A stretch of 64,000 bases of DNA from UBA952 sp044361535 (GTDB lineage: Bacteria > Bacteroidota > Bacteroidia > Flavobacteriales_D > Crocinitomicaceae), in assembly GCA_044361535.1 (NCBI GenBank), contig JBIKIQ010000001.1, positions 372,001 to 436,000 on the forward strand, in the 5' to 3' direction. Numbering within the stretch: the stretch's first letter is position 1; every line of letters begins with the position of its first letter. Under the pieces are notes generated by a model. The model had not been told where the DNA came from and did no database searches. It was given only the letters and a program-made list of their open reading frames with translations. This document shows positions 31,753 to 40,749 of the stretch, one piece after another. The translations under genes and the position numbers were made by a program.

Positions 31753-32541
31753 ATGCGACATGTCACTTTTTACAAATATCAGGGAGCGGGAAATGACTTT
31801 ATATTAGTCGATAATCGAAATGAAAATTACTCAAATATAGATATTAAATGTATTGTGCAATTATGTGATCGTCATTTTGGAATTGGTTCAGACGGCTTTA
31901 TTTTTATTAATAAAAGTACTCAAGTAGATTTTGATATGCAATTTCATAATCCAGATGGATCTATGAGTTTTTGCGGAAATGGAGCGCGGTGTGCAGTGGC
32001 TTTTTATTCAAAATTAACAAATAGAATAGGGCAATTTTCTTTTTCAGCATTTGATGGAATTCATTCTACTGTGTTAGCAGAAAATGGCATGGTTCGACTA
32101 GAAATGAAAGATGTATCTGAAGTAATTGAGTATACTGCGGCAAGCTATGAATTATATACAGGATCACCACATTTAATTCTCTTTGAATTAGACATTGAAA
32201 AAGTAAATGTTCACGAGGAAGGTTCAAAAATTAGATACTCAGAAAAGTATAACAAGGAAGGGATTAACGTGAATTTCGTGCAAATTCATGAAGTTAACCA
32301 TATTTCAATTAGAACATACGAACGAGGAGTTGAAAATGAAACGTTAGCATGTGGCACTGGGATTACTGCAGCAGTTTTAGCATATGCAAAAAAGGTCAAA
32401 ATGTCGGGAGAAAATCGAATAAAAGTAAATGCAAGGGGAGGTGAATTGTTTGTAGATTTTAAGGTTGAAGGTGATGTATTCACTCAGGTGGTTTTAGAAG
32501 GGCCTGCCTTGTTTGTATTCAAAGGAGAAATCGATGTATAG
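31753..32541 (+). CDS. dapF: Diaminopimelate epimerase
   Basis: A 262-residue PLP-independent racemase converting LL- to meso-diaminopimelate for lysine and peptidoglycan synthesis. The two catalytic cysteines are C74 (SFCGNGARC) and C200 (LACGTGIT), each in its family motif; GAGNDFILVD is the N-terminal hallmark. Length is close to the usual 270. The start at 31753 gives MRHVTFYKYQGAGNDF, as expected. Its last 8 bp overlap the following unknown gene; the run continues through mltG, so envelope synthesis is a theme of the operon. Confidence 0.96.
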   Translation: MRHVTFYKYQGAGNDFILVDNRNENYSNIDIKCIVQLCDRHFGIGSDGFIFINKSTQVDFDMQFHNPDGSMSFCGNGARCAVAFYSKLTNRIGQFSFSAFDGIHSTVLAENGMVRLEMKDVSEVIEYTAASYELYTGSPHLILFELDIEKVNVHEEGSKIRYSEKYNKEGINVNFVQIHEVNHISIRTYERGVENETLACGTGITAAVLAYAKKVKMSGENRIKVNARGGELFVDFKVEGDVFTQVVLEGPALFVFKGEIDV

Positions 32542-33037
32542 TTATCTTTTTGAGCAATATACTGTTGACAATCCAAAACTCAATTTCGATAACTTAGTGC
32601 TTTGGATTATTCATTCGGATAAAACACCCCCGCATGTTGGTATATCTAAAAATTATAAATTTTACAGTTTAAAAGCAACAGGAAGAGATTTTGGTTTGTT
32701 GACCAAAGATACACTGGCCTTATTGAAGAGGAAGAAAATTGAAGTGATAACATTGGAATTGAAAAATAAAGTTCATTTAAAAGATATCGAAGTTTTATTT
32801 TCGAATTACTCGCAAGCAATTCCTAAAAAGGTTAGTTGTATCTCTCCTATACTTCAATGTCTCAATATTGATAAACCCATACTTTTGTATGATTTATTAA
32901 AATATTTGGCATCTCATAATTTAATTTCTGAGGTCAGTGTCTATAATTTTCAGCGAGAAACTTTGGCATTAGGAATTTATGATGATAAAGATGTAGCATT
33001 AGAAATTGAAAAATTACAAGTTGATAAAAGGAAGTAA
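32534..33037 (+). CDS. Protein of unknown function in the dapF-mltG operon
   Basis: A 167-residue cytoplasmic protein from ATG 32534 (MYSYLFEQYT), overlapping the dapF stop by 8 bp; an in-frame start at 32513 would lie deeper in dapF. I do not recognise the family. The N-terminal half looks like mixed strand and helix (NLVLWIIHSDKTPPHVGIS, LKATGRDFGLLTKDT), the C-terminal half like two helices with a short strand (PILLYDLLKYLASHNLISEVSVYNF). No signal peptide or membrane segment. It overlaps the GNAT gene and is almost certainly cotranscribed with it. Confidence 0.65.
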   Translation: MYSYLFEQYTVDNPKLNFDNLVLWIIHSDKTPPHVGISKNYKFYSLKATGRDFGLLTKDTLALLKRKKIEVITLELKNKVHLKDIEVLFSNYSQAIPKKVSCISPILQCLNIDKPILLYDLLKYLASHNLISEVSVYNFQRETLALGIYDDKDVALEIEKLQVDKRK

Positions 33038-33536
33038 AATACTATTACGTGCCGTTGAGCCAAGTGATGCTACCATGATTTATTTGTGGGAGAATGACAT
33101 AGAAAATTGGAAATTCACTAATACGGACGCACCACTATCTATTTTTGAAATATATCAATTAATTGAAGAGCAACGTGTTGTAAGAGAATCTGGTCAATTG
33201 AGATTGATGATTGTTGAACAGACAACTGAATTAGTAGTTGGAGCGGTTGATTTGTATAATATCGATTTTAAAAATGGTTTTGGTACTGTAGGAATTTTAA
33301 TAGCTGAACATCAATATCGTCAAAAAGGATTTGCGCTTGAATCATTGCTGCTCTTGGCAGAATATGCCAAAAACCATCTCAATTTATCAAATCTTAGTTG
33401 TGGTATTCAAGCATCAAATTGTGCGAGTCAGCGACTTTTTGAAAAAGCAGGATTTATAAGAATTGGTGTTCGAAAAAAATGGTTCCTAGTAGAAGGAATA
33501 AGAGTAGATGAGTATATTTATCAGTTTGAATTATGA
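33006..33536 (+). CDS. GNAT-family N-acetyltransferase
   Basis: A 176-residue acetyltransferase of the GNAT fold, close to the RimJ/SpeG branch. N-terminal GSKILLRAVEPSDATMIYLWEND is typical, VGILIAEHQYRQKGFALESL contains the acetyl-CoA loop (Q/RxxGxA), and NCASQRLFEKAGF is the motif B/C region. The start is a TTG, either 33006 or 33021 (giving MIKGSKILL); both overlap the upstream gene. The substrate is unknown. Its stop overlaps the mltG start as ATGA. Confidence 0.88.
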   Translation: MKNYKLIKGSKILLRAVEPSDATMIYLWENDIENWKFTNTDAPLSIFEIYQLIEEQRVVRESGQLRLMIVEQTTELVVGAVDLYNIDFKNGFGTVGILIAEHQYRQKGFALESLLLLAEYAKNHLNLSNLSCGIQASNCASQRLFEKAGFIRIGVRKKWFLVEGIRVDEYIYQFEL

Positions 33537-34603
33537 AAAAACAACTTAAAATCAAATTACTTTTTAGCATTCCATTTATAGCGGTTTTACTTTTAGTTGT
33601 AAGTTGTGAATTACTTTCAGGCAGTAAGACTTTAAACACAAAAGAGGTGACATTAATTATTGAAACTAAATCAACAATTTCATCACTTGCTGCCAAATTG
33701 AAAAAAAAGAAATTGATACAAGATGAATCCGAATTTATCGCTCAAGCAAAAGAGAAAGGGCTTACAGATCAAACATTAGCCTATGGAAAGTATAAGGTAA
33801 AACCCCAAACCAAGTTGAAGGATTTGATTTTTGGTATTACCAAGGATAAAAATGGAAATGGAAATACGGAAGAACTTGTTAATGTTAATATTTATAAATT
33901 CCGTGATATTAACCAATTAGCTTCAGAAGTTCAGAAAAGTATTGCGATTGACAGTGCTGAATTTGTTAACTACTTGCAATCTCCGAAAATAATAAAATCC
34001 TTGGGACTTAAGGATAAAAGGGAGTTAAGTGCTATTTTTATTCCAAATTCATATCGTATGTATTTTGACACGGATATTCCGTCATTCGTTCAAAAAATGA
34101 AACAGGAATTTGATACGTATTGGACAAAGGATAAACGAAACAAACTTAAATCTATTGGGCTTAATTCACCTGTTGAGGCTGTCATTTTAGCCAGTGTAGT
34201 TTATGCAGAACAAGGGAAGAACAAAGAAGAGTGGCCAATTATTTCAGCCCTTTATCTTAATCGATTGAAAAAGAATATGAAATTGCAGAGCGATCCTACT
34301 TTCAAATTTTGTTGGGGTGATGCATTAAATGGAACACAACGACTATTGGAAAAACATCGCAATATAGATTGTGAATACAATACTTATAAAATTAATGGAT
34401 TACCTCCTGGACCTATTTGTTTTGTTCCGACAGAAGTAATTGATGCCATAATAAATCCTGCTAAAGTGGATTATTTGTTCATGTGTGCTACACCAGATTA
34501 TTCTGGTAAACACAATTTTGCAGTCTCAGATGTTGAACATGTAAAAAATGCAAAAATCTACCAATCTTGGATTGCAAATCAAGAAAAAAAACAAGGAAAG
34601 TAA
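33533..34603 (+). CDS. mltG: Endolytic transglycosylase MltG
   Basis: A 356-residue membrane-anchored enzyme that cuts nascent peptidoglycan strands. A hydrophobic N-terminal segment ends in LVVSC, so it may be a lipoprotein instead of the usual transmembrane form. A LysM-like domain (~38-100) precedes the YceG/MltG catalytic domain with IPNSYRMYFDT, LASVVYAEQGK, LQSDPTFKF and INGLPPGPI. The acidic residue of the active-site motif is E226 in VVYAEQ; the first Glu of the common V-E-x-E form is Tyr. Start overlaps the GNAT stop by 4 bp and the stop shares a base with the next ATG. Confidence 0.92.
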   Translation: MKKQLKIKLLFSIPFIAVLLLVVSCELLSGSKTLNTKEVTLIIETKSTISSLAAKLKKKKLIQDESEFIAQAKEKGLTDQTLAYGKYKVKPQTKLKDLIFGITKDKNGNGNTEELVNVNIYKFRDINQLASEVQKSIAIDSAEFVNYLQSPKIIKSLGLKDKRELSAIFIPNSYRMYFDTDIPSFVQKMKQEFDTYWTKDKRNKLKSIGLNSPVEAVILASVVYAEQGKNKEEWPIISALYLNRLKKNMKLQSDPTFKFCWGDALNGTQRLLEKHRNIDCEYNTYKINGLPPGPICFVPTEVIDAIINPAKVDYLFMCATPDYSGKHNFAVSDVEHVKNAKIYQSWIANQEKKQGK

Positions 34604-35595
34604 TGAAAAGAAGAACCTTTTTTAGATTGGGATTAGCAACTGGTGCACTAACGGTAACTAGGAATATTTTTGGAAATAACATATACGAGGAAAAATCGTA
34701 TATAGGTAAAACCGATTCCCCAATTGTTTTGTCTACGTGGATTCATGGCTTGGAGGCAAATAGAGCAGCGTGGGAGGTTTTGAACAAGGGAGGAAAAGCC
34801 GTAGATGCTGTGGAAGCTGGAGTAAAAGTTACCGAATCAGATATTACAAATAGAAGTGTAGGAATTGGCGGTCGACCTGATAGAGATGGACATGTAACAC
34901 TGGATGCATGTATAATGGATGAACAATCACGATGTGGTTCGGTTGCTTTTTTGGAAGGGGTTGCACACCCGATCTCTGTTGCTCGGGCAATCATGGAGAA
35001 AACGCAACACGTGATGTTAGTTGGAGATGGAGCTAAAAAATTTGCATTGGAGCAAGGTTTTAAAACAATTAAAACTCCGCTTCCTGAAGTAAAAAAAGAT
35101 TGGAAAAAATGGAAAGAGGAAAACAAAGATCTTTTTGTTAAACCAAGAATAAATCATGAAAATCATGATACAATTGGCATGATAGCCATGGATAAATTTG
35201 GGAATTTGAGTGGTGCATGTACAACAAGTGGGTGGGCATATAAAATGCATGGAAGAGTAGGGGATTCACCCATTATTGGCGCAGGATTGTTTGTGGATAA
35301 TGAAGTAGGAGCAGCAACCGCAAGTGGCCTGGGTGAAGCAATTATTCGAATAGCAGGAAGTCATACAGTAGTAGAATTAATGAGACATGGTTATTCTCCC
35401 CAAAAAGCATGTGAGGAAGCAGTAAATCGTATTATTTCCAAACACAAAGATTTGACAAATTTGCAATGTTGTTTTTTGGCTATTGATAAAGATGGAAATG
35501 TAGGTGCTCACTCAGTCTATGCTGGTTTTAACTATGCTCTGAAAACAACTATTGAAGACAAAATGGTGGATTCAACCTTTGATCGCAATTGGTAA
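34603..35595 (+). CDS. Glycosylasparaginase-type N-terminal nucleophile hydrolase
   Basis: A 330-residue exported isoaspartyl peptidase/asparaginase-family enzyme. The start at 34603 (TAATG with mltG) gives MKRRTFFRLGLATGAL, a twin-Arg-like signal. Autocleavage creates an N-terminal Thr, expected at HENHDTIGMIAMD; the glycosylasparaginase features GRPDRDGHVTLDACIMD and GVGD-like RVGDSPIIGAG are present. Such enzymes cleave the GlcNAc-Asn bond of N-glycans, as in flavobacterial glycosylasparaginase. The next gene encodes a beta-mannosidase, which supports a glycan role. Confidence 0.9.
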   Translation: MKRRTFFRLGLATGALTVTRNIFGNNIYEEKSYIGKTDSPIVLSTWIHGLEANRAAWEVLNKGGKAVDAVEAGVKVTESDITNRSVGIGGRPDRDGHVTLDACIMDEQSRCGSVAFLEGVAHPISVARAIMEKTQHVMLVGDGAKKFALEQGFKTIKTPLPEVKKDWKKWKEENKDLFVKPRINHENHDTIGMIAMDKFGNLSGACTTSGWAYKMHGRVGDSPIIGAGLFVDNEVGAATASGLGEAIIRIAGSHTVVELMRHGYSPQKACEEAVNRIISKHKDLTNLQCCFLAIDKDGNVGAHSVYAGFNYALKTTIEDKMVDSTFDRNW

Positions 35596-38108
35596 TGGCA
35601 AAGTTGGCTTTTAGCATCCTATTTTTTTTATTTATTAGTACTTTATGCTATAGCCAAAATGTTTTAGAGTGGCGTTTTTTTCATCCCACCAAGAAAATTT
35701 GGCAAACTTATCAAACACATGGTGCTATTCAGGAGAAGTTAATTCAATCAGGTGAGCTTCCACAACCATTTTTTGGAATAAATGAAGATAGATTCAATTG
35801 GATAGAAGATCAAACGTGGGAACTAGTTTCAGATACTATTTTTGGTGATTCAAATTCATCAAAAATGATAGATGTTCGTTTCCCATCAATAGATACTTAC
35901 GCCTCAATTTATTGGAATGATTCACTTGTTCTTTTGTCCGAAAATGCGTTCAGACCTTACGCGATTCAAGTTTTGGTAAAACCTAATTCAATAAATAGAA
36001 TTAAAGCAGTTTTTACTCCACCTATATCATATCACAAAACCCGATATGAAAAGGAGATTTTTCATTTTCCAGCTCCAAATGATCCAAATAAAATAGCTAT
36101 TTCTAATCTCACAAGAAAACCACAATATCAATTTGGTTGGGATTGGACAGCACGAATGAATACAATTGGTTTTATGGAACCGGTTTTTTGGAATTATCAA
36201 AATCCGAATTCCATTGAAAAGTTTACCGTTCATACTAAAATCACCAATTCAGATGAAGCCCAAATAAATTATACGTTTTTGTTCAATTCTTTAGTGGAAG
36301 AGTTGACACTTACTAGTCGACTTTTTGGAACGTTGATTTTAAAACCGAATGATACCATTGCTGAATGGAAAAATAGTTTGAAGAACCCCAATTTATGGTG
36401 GCCAAATAGCCATGGGCAATCCTTTTTGTATTATGATACTATTCGAGTTTTTTCAAAAAGCGGACTTTTACATGATATGAGAGCAATTCAGTTTGGCATT
36501 CGCAAATCAGAATTAATTCAGGAAAAGGACCAATGGGGAACGAGTTATATTTTAAAAATCAATGATAAACCCATTTTCTGTAAAGGAGCAAACCTAATTC
36601 CTCCGTCTGTATTTCCAAGTCAAATCACTGATTCTGTTTGGGAAGAACAAATTCAATTAATGAAAGAACAGAATTTTAATATGGTACGCATTTGGGGTGG
36701 AGGTTTGTATCCAAGTGATTATTTTTTCAAACGATGTGATCAGGAAGGTATTATGATTTGGCAAGATTTTATGTTTGCGTGCGCCATGTATCCTGCTGAT
36801 TCATTGTTTTTGGAGAATGTCAAGGCTGAATTGAATTTTCAAATTCCGCGGATCGCATCCCATCCTTCTGTTGTTTTATTCAATGGGAATAATGAGGTAG
36901 ATGTCGCTTGGAAAAATTGGGGACTACAGAAGCAATTTGAACTTACCCAAAGTGATTCGACCAAAATAGCAAAAGACTACCAACTGCTTTTTCAAGATAA
37001 AATACCTGCATGGGTAGCTGTTTTTACCGATATTCCCTACGTGCATACTTCACCCCTCAGTAATTGGGGATTAACAGAACGTTATAATCATGGTTCGCAA
37101 CATTATTGGGGAGTATGGCACGGGAATGATTCAATCGAGGATTTCTCTAAAAATATTGGCCGCTTTAACGCTGAGTTTGGTTTTCAAAGTTTCCCAGATT
37201 ATACAACTTTATTGGAAATTGGAAAACCAGAATCATGGAGTTTAGATTCAGCAGGAATTAAAAAACACCAAAAAAGTTATATTGGAAATGGGAAGATATA
37301 TTCAAACATTGTTGAGCGATTTTTTACAGAGCCAAGAAATTTTATGGAGTTCGTTTATTATTCTCAATTGATACAAGCAGATGCAATGGAGAAGGCTGTT
37401 TCTGCTCATCGATTGAATGCCCCACGTTGTATGGGAACACTTTATTGGCAATTAAATGATTGTTATCCTGGTCCAACTTGGTCGAGTGTAGATTATTTGG
37501 GGAATCGTAAAATACTTCATTATCGAATGAAGGAGGTAATGAAATCCGTCACTGTCTGTCATGAGAAATCGAAGGTAGGTTTTCAAGTGAAAATGGTTTC
37601 AGATTTACCAGTTGATACATGGATTAGCTACGAAATTGAAGGAATTGCCGTTAGAGATAATGAATTCTTCAGAACAAAATTAGTTGTTGATTCGATTCAA
37701 TTGAAGCATCTTGAAAATCAAGTTATTTTTGATAATCAACAATTAAAAACATTTTTTATTTCTAATTCGCTCGAGGGATTACAAATTAATTGGACAATAA
37801 ATGCTAAAAAATTGTCAAAAACAATCTGGTTAAATGATGTTCAAAAACAATCGGCAAAACAAAGAAAAGTCAAGTTGAAGATTAAAAAAATTGACAGACA
37901 AAAAAAGACGTTGATACTTACTATAAAATCAAAAGAAAGAATTGATCACTTTTGGATTTATTCCACTCGAAAAGGCATCCAATTTGAAGAAAATGACTTA
38001 CAACTTTTTCCAGGTAAGAAAGAAATTAATGTTCATTTTCAAACTCTGCCTCGAAGACTTAATTTCAAATGGTTAGGTTTAGAAACGTCTAAAGTTAAAG
38101 TCATTTAA
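35595..38108 (+). CDS. Exported beta-mannosidase, GH2 family
   Basis: An 837-residue protein with signal peptide (MAKLAFSILFFLFISTLCYSQ). GH2 sandwich domains (residues ~25-330) include QYQFGWDWTARMNTIGF, typical of beta-mannosidases. The TIM barrel follows with PIFCKGANLIPPSVFP, NMVRIWGGGLYPSDYFF and the acid/base Glu in FNGNNEVDVAW; the nucleophile Glu is in RFNAEFGFQSFP. It removes terminal beta-linked mannose, as in the Man-beta-1,4-GlcNAc core of N-glycans. It is joined to the glycosylasparaginase gene by TAATG. No sorting domain, so probably periplasmic. Confidence 0.94.
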   Translation: MAKLAFSILFFLFISTLCYSQNVLEWRFFHPTKKIWQTYQTHGAIQEKLIQSGELPQPFFGINEDRFNWIEDQTWELVSDTIFGDSNSSKMIDVRFPSIDTYASIYWNDSLVLLSENAFRPYAIQVLVKPNSINRIKAVFTPPISYHKTRYEKEIFHFPAPNDPNKIAISNLTRKPQYQFGWDWTARMNTIGFMEPVFWNYQNPNSIEKFTVHTKITNSDEAQINYTFLFNSLVEELTLTSRLFGTLILKPNDTIAEWKNSLKNPNLWWPNSHGQSFLYYDTIRVFSKSGLLHDMRAIQFGIRKSELIQEKDQWGTSYILKINDKPIFCKGANLIPPSVFPSQITDSVWEEQIQLMKEQNFNMVRIWGGGLYPSDYFFKRCDQEGIMIWQDFMFACAMYPADSLFLENVKAELNFQIPRIASHPSVVLFNGNNEVDVAWKNWGLQKQFELTQSDSTKIAKDYQLLFQDKIPAWVAVFTDIPYVHTSPLSNWGLTERYNHGSQHYWGVWHGNDSIEDFSKNIGRFNAEFGFQSFPDYTTLLEIGKPESWSLDSAGIKKHQKSYIGNGKIYSNIVERFFTEPRNFMEFVYYSQLIQADAMEKAVSAHRLNAPRCMGTLYWQLNDCYPGPTWSSVDYLGNRKILHYRMKEVMKSVTVCHEKSKVGFQVKMVSDLPVDTWISYEIEGIAVRDNEFFRTKLVVDSIQLKHLENQVIFDNQQLKTFFISNSLEGLQINWTINAKKLSKTIWLNDVQKQSAKQRKVKLKIKKIDRQKKTLILTIKSKERIDHFWIYSTRKGIQFEENDLQLFPGKKEINVHFQTLPRRLNFKWLGLETSKVKVI

Positions 38109-38152
38109 TACATAATGTAAAAAATACACTAAGGATTTTTACTAGATTTTTG

Positions 38153-38160
38153 TATCTTAG
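38153..38160 (+). promoter_or_regulatory. Candidate -7 box of the type B T9SS cargo gene
   Basis: TATCTTAG, a one-mismatch variant of TAnnTTTG, lies 23 bp upstream of the ATG at 38184. Confidence 0.35.
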
Positions 38161-38183
38161 CAGTTAATTATATCGGCTGATTT

Positions 38184-40667
38184 ATGAAGGTTTTATCCTT
38201 TATTTTATTTGTTACTTTACTTTTTTTTGCTAAACATAGCGGATTAAGCCAAACGTTTGTATTTGCGCAACTAAATGGCAATCCTATTTTAAATCCTGCT
38301 GGTTGGAATTTGACAGGTAATGCCTATGTTGGGGATACTGGTGGAGATATAGATGCGAACTCAAACGAATTAATACTCACCAATGCTTTAGGTAACCAAA
38401 GTGGGGGAATATTTTTTAGTACCCCAATTAATCCTTTGCTTTGTTCAAAATGGACCGTTGAATTTGATTATAGAATATGGGGAGGTAGTGCTGCAGATGG
38501 TTTAGCCTTCTGTTTTTTGGATGTACCTCCTGCAGGATTTGTGAACGGAGGTGGTGTTGGAATTCCGGGTACAGCAAATGGATTAAAAGTTATTTTAGAT
38601 ACATGGAATAATTGTGGGGGGCCCAATCCTGAAATTCAAGTATATTCTGGAGTTGGATACAACGAATGTATTGCTGGAATTGTGAAGGTTGATAATGCAT
38701 CAAATACCTTAGGATTTGTAAGAAGTAATAATTACCAACCGGTAAAAATCACCTATGTAAATGGAATTGTAACGGTTTTTGTCAATAACACCCAATATTT
38801 GACTGCTAATTTTCCAATTAATTTTTCGGGTTATATGGGATTTACAGCTTCTACAGGTGGGGCAACAGACCAACAATCAATACGTAATGCTATTATTTAT
38901 ACCGATCAAGCCACTTCCAACGCCGGCTTAGATGCCAACTTTTGTACAGGGCAAAATGCGACAATCGGCACTAATTCTAATGCAAATTATGTTTATAATT
39001 GGTCACCGTCACTTGGTCTGTCTGACCCTACAATCTCAAATCCAGTGGTTTCGCTTACCAATAATGGAAATTCTCCAATTACTCAAACATACACAGTAAC
39101 AACATCCTTGGCAAGTACCCCAGGTGTTTGTCCCACAACAGATCAAATAAATGTAACTGTATATCCACAATTTAATACGGTTTTAAATGTTTCAGCATGT
39201 GAAGGCGACACATACACTTTCAACGGTCAAAATTTAACAACCACAGGTGTATATCAGGCAAATTTATTATCAGTGAATGGCTGTGATTCTTTGGTGAATT
39301 TAACCTTAAATATCAATTCAAATTCTTCAATTACGATTGATACAAGTATATGTCAAGGTAACAGTTATTCAATTGGCGGACAGACGTTAACAAATTCAGG
39401 TCAATACTCTTTTACTTTTCAAAATCAAAATGGTTGTGATTCAATTGTTACCTTGAATTTAAATATTTTTCCTTTGCCATCTCTATCAAGCACCGCAGCA
39501 ACAATTTGTTCAGGAAATACGGCCGAACTGATCCCAACTGGTGCACAAACGTATTCGTGGAGTCCTCTTATTGGCACTGTCGATTCTCAAGGTATTTTGA
39601 CAGCTAGTTTGGTCATTACTACTAATTTTGTTTTAACAGGAACGGATGCAAATGGATGTTCAAATTCTATTTCTGTAACAGCAACTGTTAATCCATTGCC
39701 TATTATCCAACTTGTTGCTGATAATTCAGATTATTGTGCTGGAGATGCAGTACAACTTAATGCTTCTGGTGGAATTTCCTATATCTGGAATCAATTTTCG
39801 GGAAATTCAAGTAATCAGAGTTTTGTAGCGCAGTTAAGTTCATTTTATACGGTTACAGGTCAAGATGTTAATAATTGTTCAGCCTCAGATTCTGTTTATG
39901 TAATTGTTAATGAAAATCCAATTCTTTCTGTCTCCGCCGATCAACAAATTTGCCAAGGAGAGATTGCTCTTATTACTCTTTCGGGTGCAAATACCTATCT
40001 ATGGTCTCCATCTGGCTCAGGAAGTCAATCTTTCGTTTCACCAAATACAACGACCGTTTATACTATTATTGGAACTGATGTGAACAATTGTGTTTCTCAA
40101 ATTTCAACTACTGTTACGGTAAATCCAACACCAATTGCAAGTTTTTCTGCTAACCCAATAATTACTACATCAGATTCTCCAACAATTACTTTTGAAAATA
40201 ATTCAGTTGGCACGGATGAACTATTGTTTTCAATGGGAGATGGTACTAGTTATGACCAATTTAACGGATCTTTGGAATATTCCTATCCATTTACCGAAGG
40301 GAGTTACTTACCAACTTTATGGGTGCAGAATCAGTTTGGCTGTGCGGATTCAACAGTATTGGTTATTCAAATAAAGGGCGATGAGATTTTTTATGTCCCA
40401 AATACCTTTACTCCAGATGGTGATGAACATAATCATGTTTTTACTCCGGTTTTTACCACTGGCTATGATCCTGCGAATTTTAAATTTGACGTATACAATC
40501 GTTGGGGTGAACTAATCTTCCAATCCTTAAATGCTGAAAAGGGATGGGATGGTTTTTACAATGGAATGTTATGCATAGAAGGAACTTATGTTTGGAAAAT
40601 AACCTATAAAATTCCTGACAGAGATGAGTATAAAATTGTTACTGGTCATGTTAATTTGATACGATAG
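38184..40667 (+). CDS. T9SS type B cargo with lectin-like and PKD-like domains
   Basis: An 827-residue secreted protein. The signal peptide ends near GLSQ (residue 23). Residues ~24-240 resemble a legume-lectin/LamG-like beta sandwich (WTVEFDYRIWGGSAADGLAF, GLKVILDTWNNC). Then come CxGxxYxxxGxxL-type repeats (YTFNGQNLTTTGVYQ, YSIGGQTLTNSGQYS, each followed by NGCDS) shared with the first gene, Cys-containing Ig-like units and a PKD-like domain. The last ~88 residues are the gliding-motility C-terminal domain: FYVPNTFTPDGDEHNHVF, YNRWGELIFQS, GWDGFYNG. Secreted to the surface, possibly a sugar-binding adhesin. Confidence 0.9.
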   Translation: MKVLSFILFVTLLFFAKHSGLSQTFVFAQLNGNPILNPAGWNLTGNAYVGDTGGDIDANSNELILTNALGNQSGGIFFSTPINPLLCSKWTVEFDYRIWGGSAADGLAFCFLDVPPAGFVNGGGVGIPGTANGLKVILDTWNNCGGPNPEIQVYSGVGYNECIAGIVKVDNASNTLGFVRSNNYQPVKITYVNGIVTVFVNNTQYLTANFPINFSGYMGFTASTGGATDQQSIRNAIIYTDQATSNAGLDANFCTGQNATIGTNSNANYVYNWSPSLGLSDPTISNPVVSLTNNGNSPITQTYTVTTSLASTPGVCPTTDQINVTVYPQFNTVLNVSACEGDTYTFNGQNLTTTGVYQANLLSVNGCDSLVNLTLNINSNSSITIDTSICQGNSYSIGGQTLTNSGQYSFTFQNQNGCDSIVTLNLNIFPLPSLSSTAATICSGNTAELIPTGAQTYSWSPLIGTVDSQGILTASLVITTNFVLTGTDANGCSNSISVTATVNPLPIIQLVADNSDYCAGDAVQLNASGGISYIWNQFSGNSSNQSFVAQLSSFYTVTGQDVNNCSASDSVYVIVNENPILSVSADQQICQGEIALITLSGANTYLWSPSGSGSQSFVSPNTTTVYTIIGTDVNNCVSQISTTVTVNPTPIASFSANPIITTSDSPTITFENNSVGTDELLFSMGDGTSYDQFNGSLEYSYPFTEGSYLPTLWVQNQFGCADSTVLVIQIKGDEIFYVPNTFTPDGDEHNHVFTPVFTTGYDPANFKFDVYNRWGELIFQSLNAEKGWDGFYNGMLCIEGTYVWKITYKIPDRDEYKIVTGHVNLIR

Positions 40668-40749
40668 GAATCAGGCACAATTTAGTGTGATTTCTTCCTA
40701 ATAAATTCCAAAAGTCAAATTAGTTGATTTTGATATAGTTTGCATTGTG

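Noticed and set aside
34743..35250. Minus-strand ORFs opposite the glycosylasparaginase gene
   Set aside because: Both are antisense to strongly conserved coding sequence and have no independent support.
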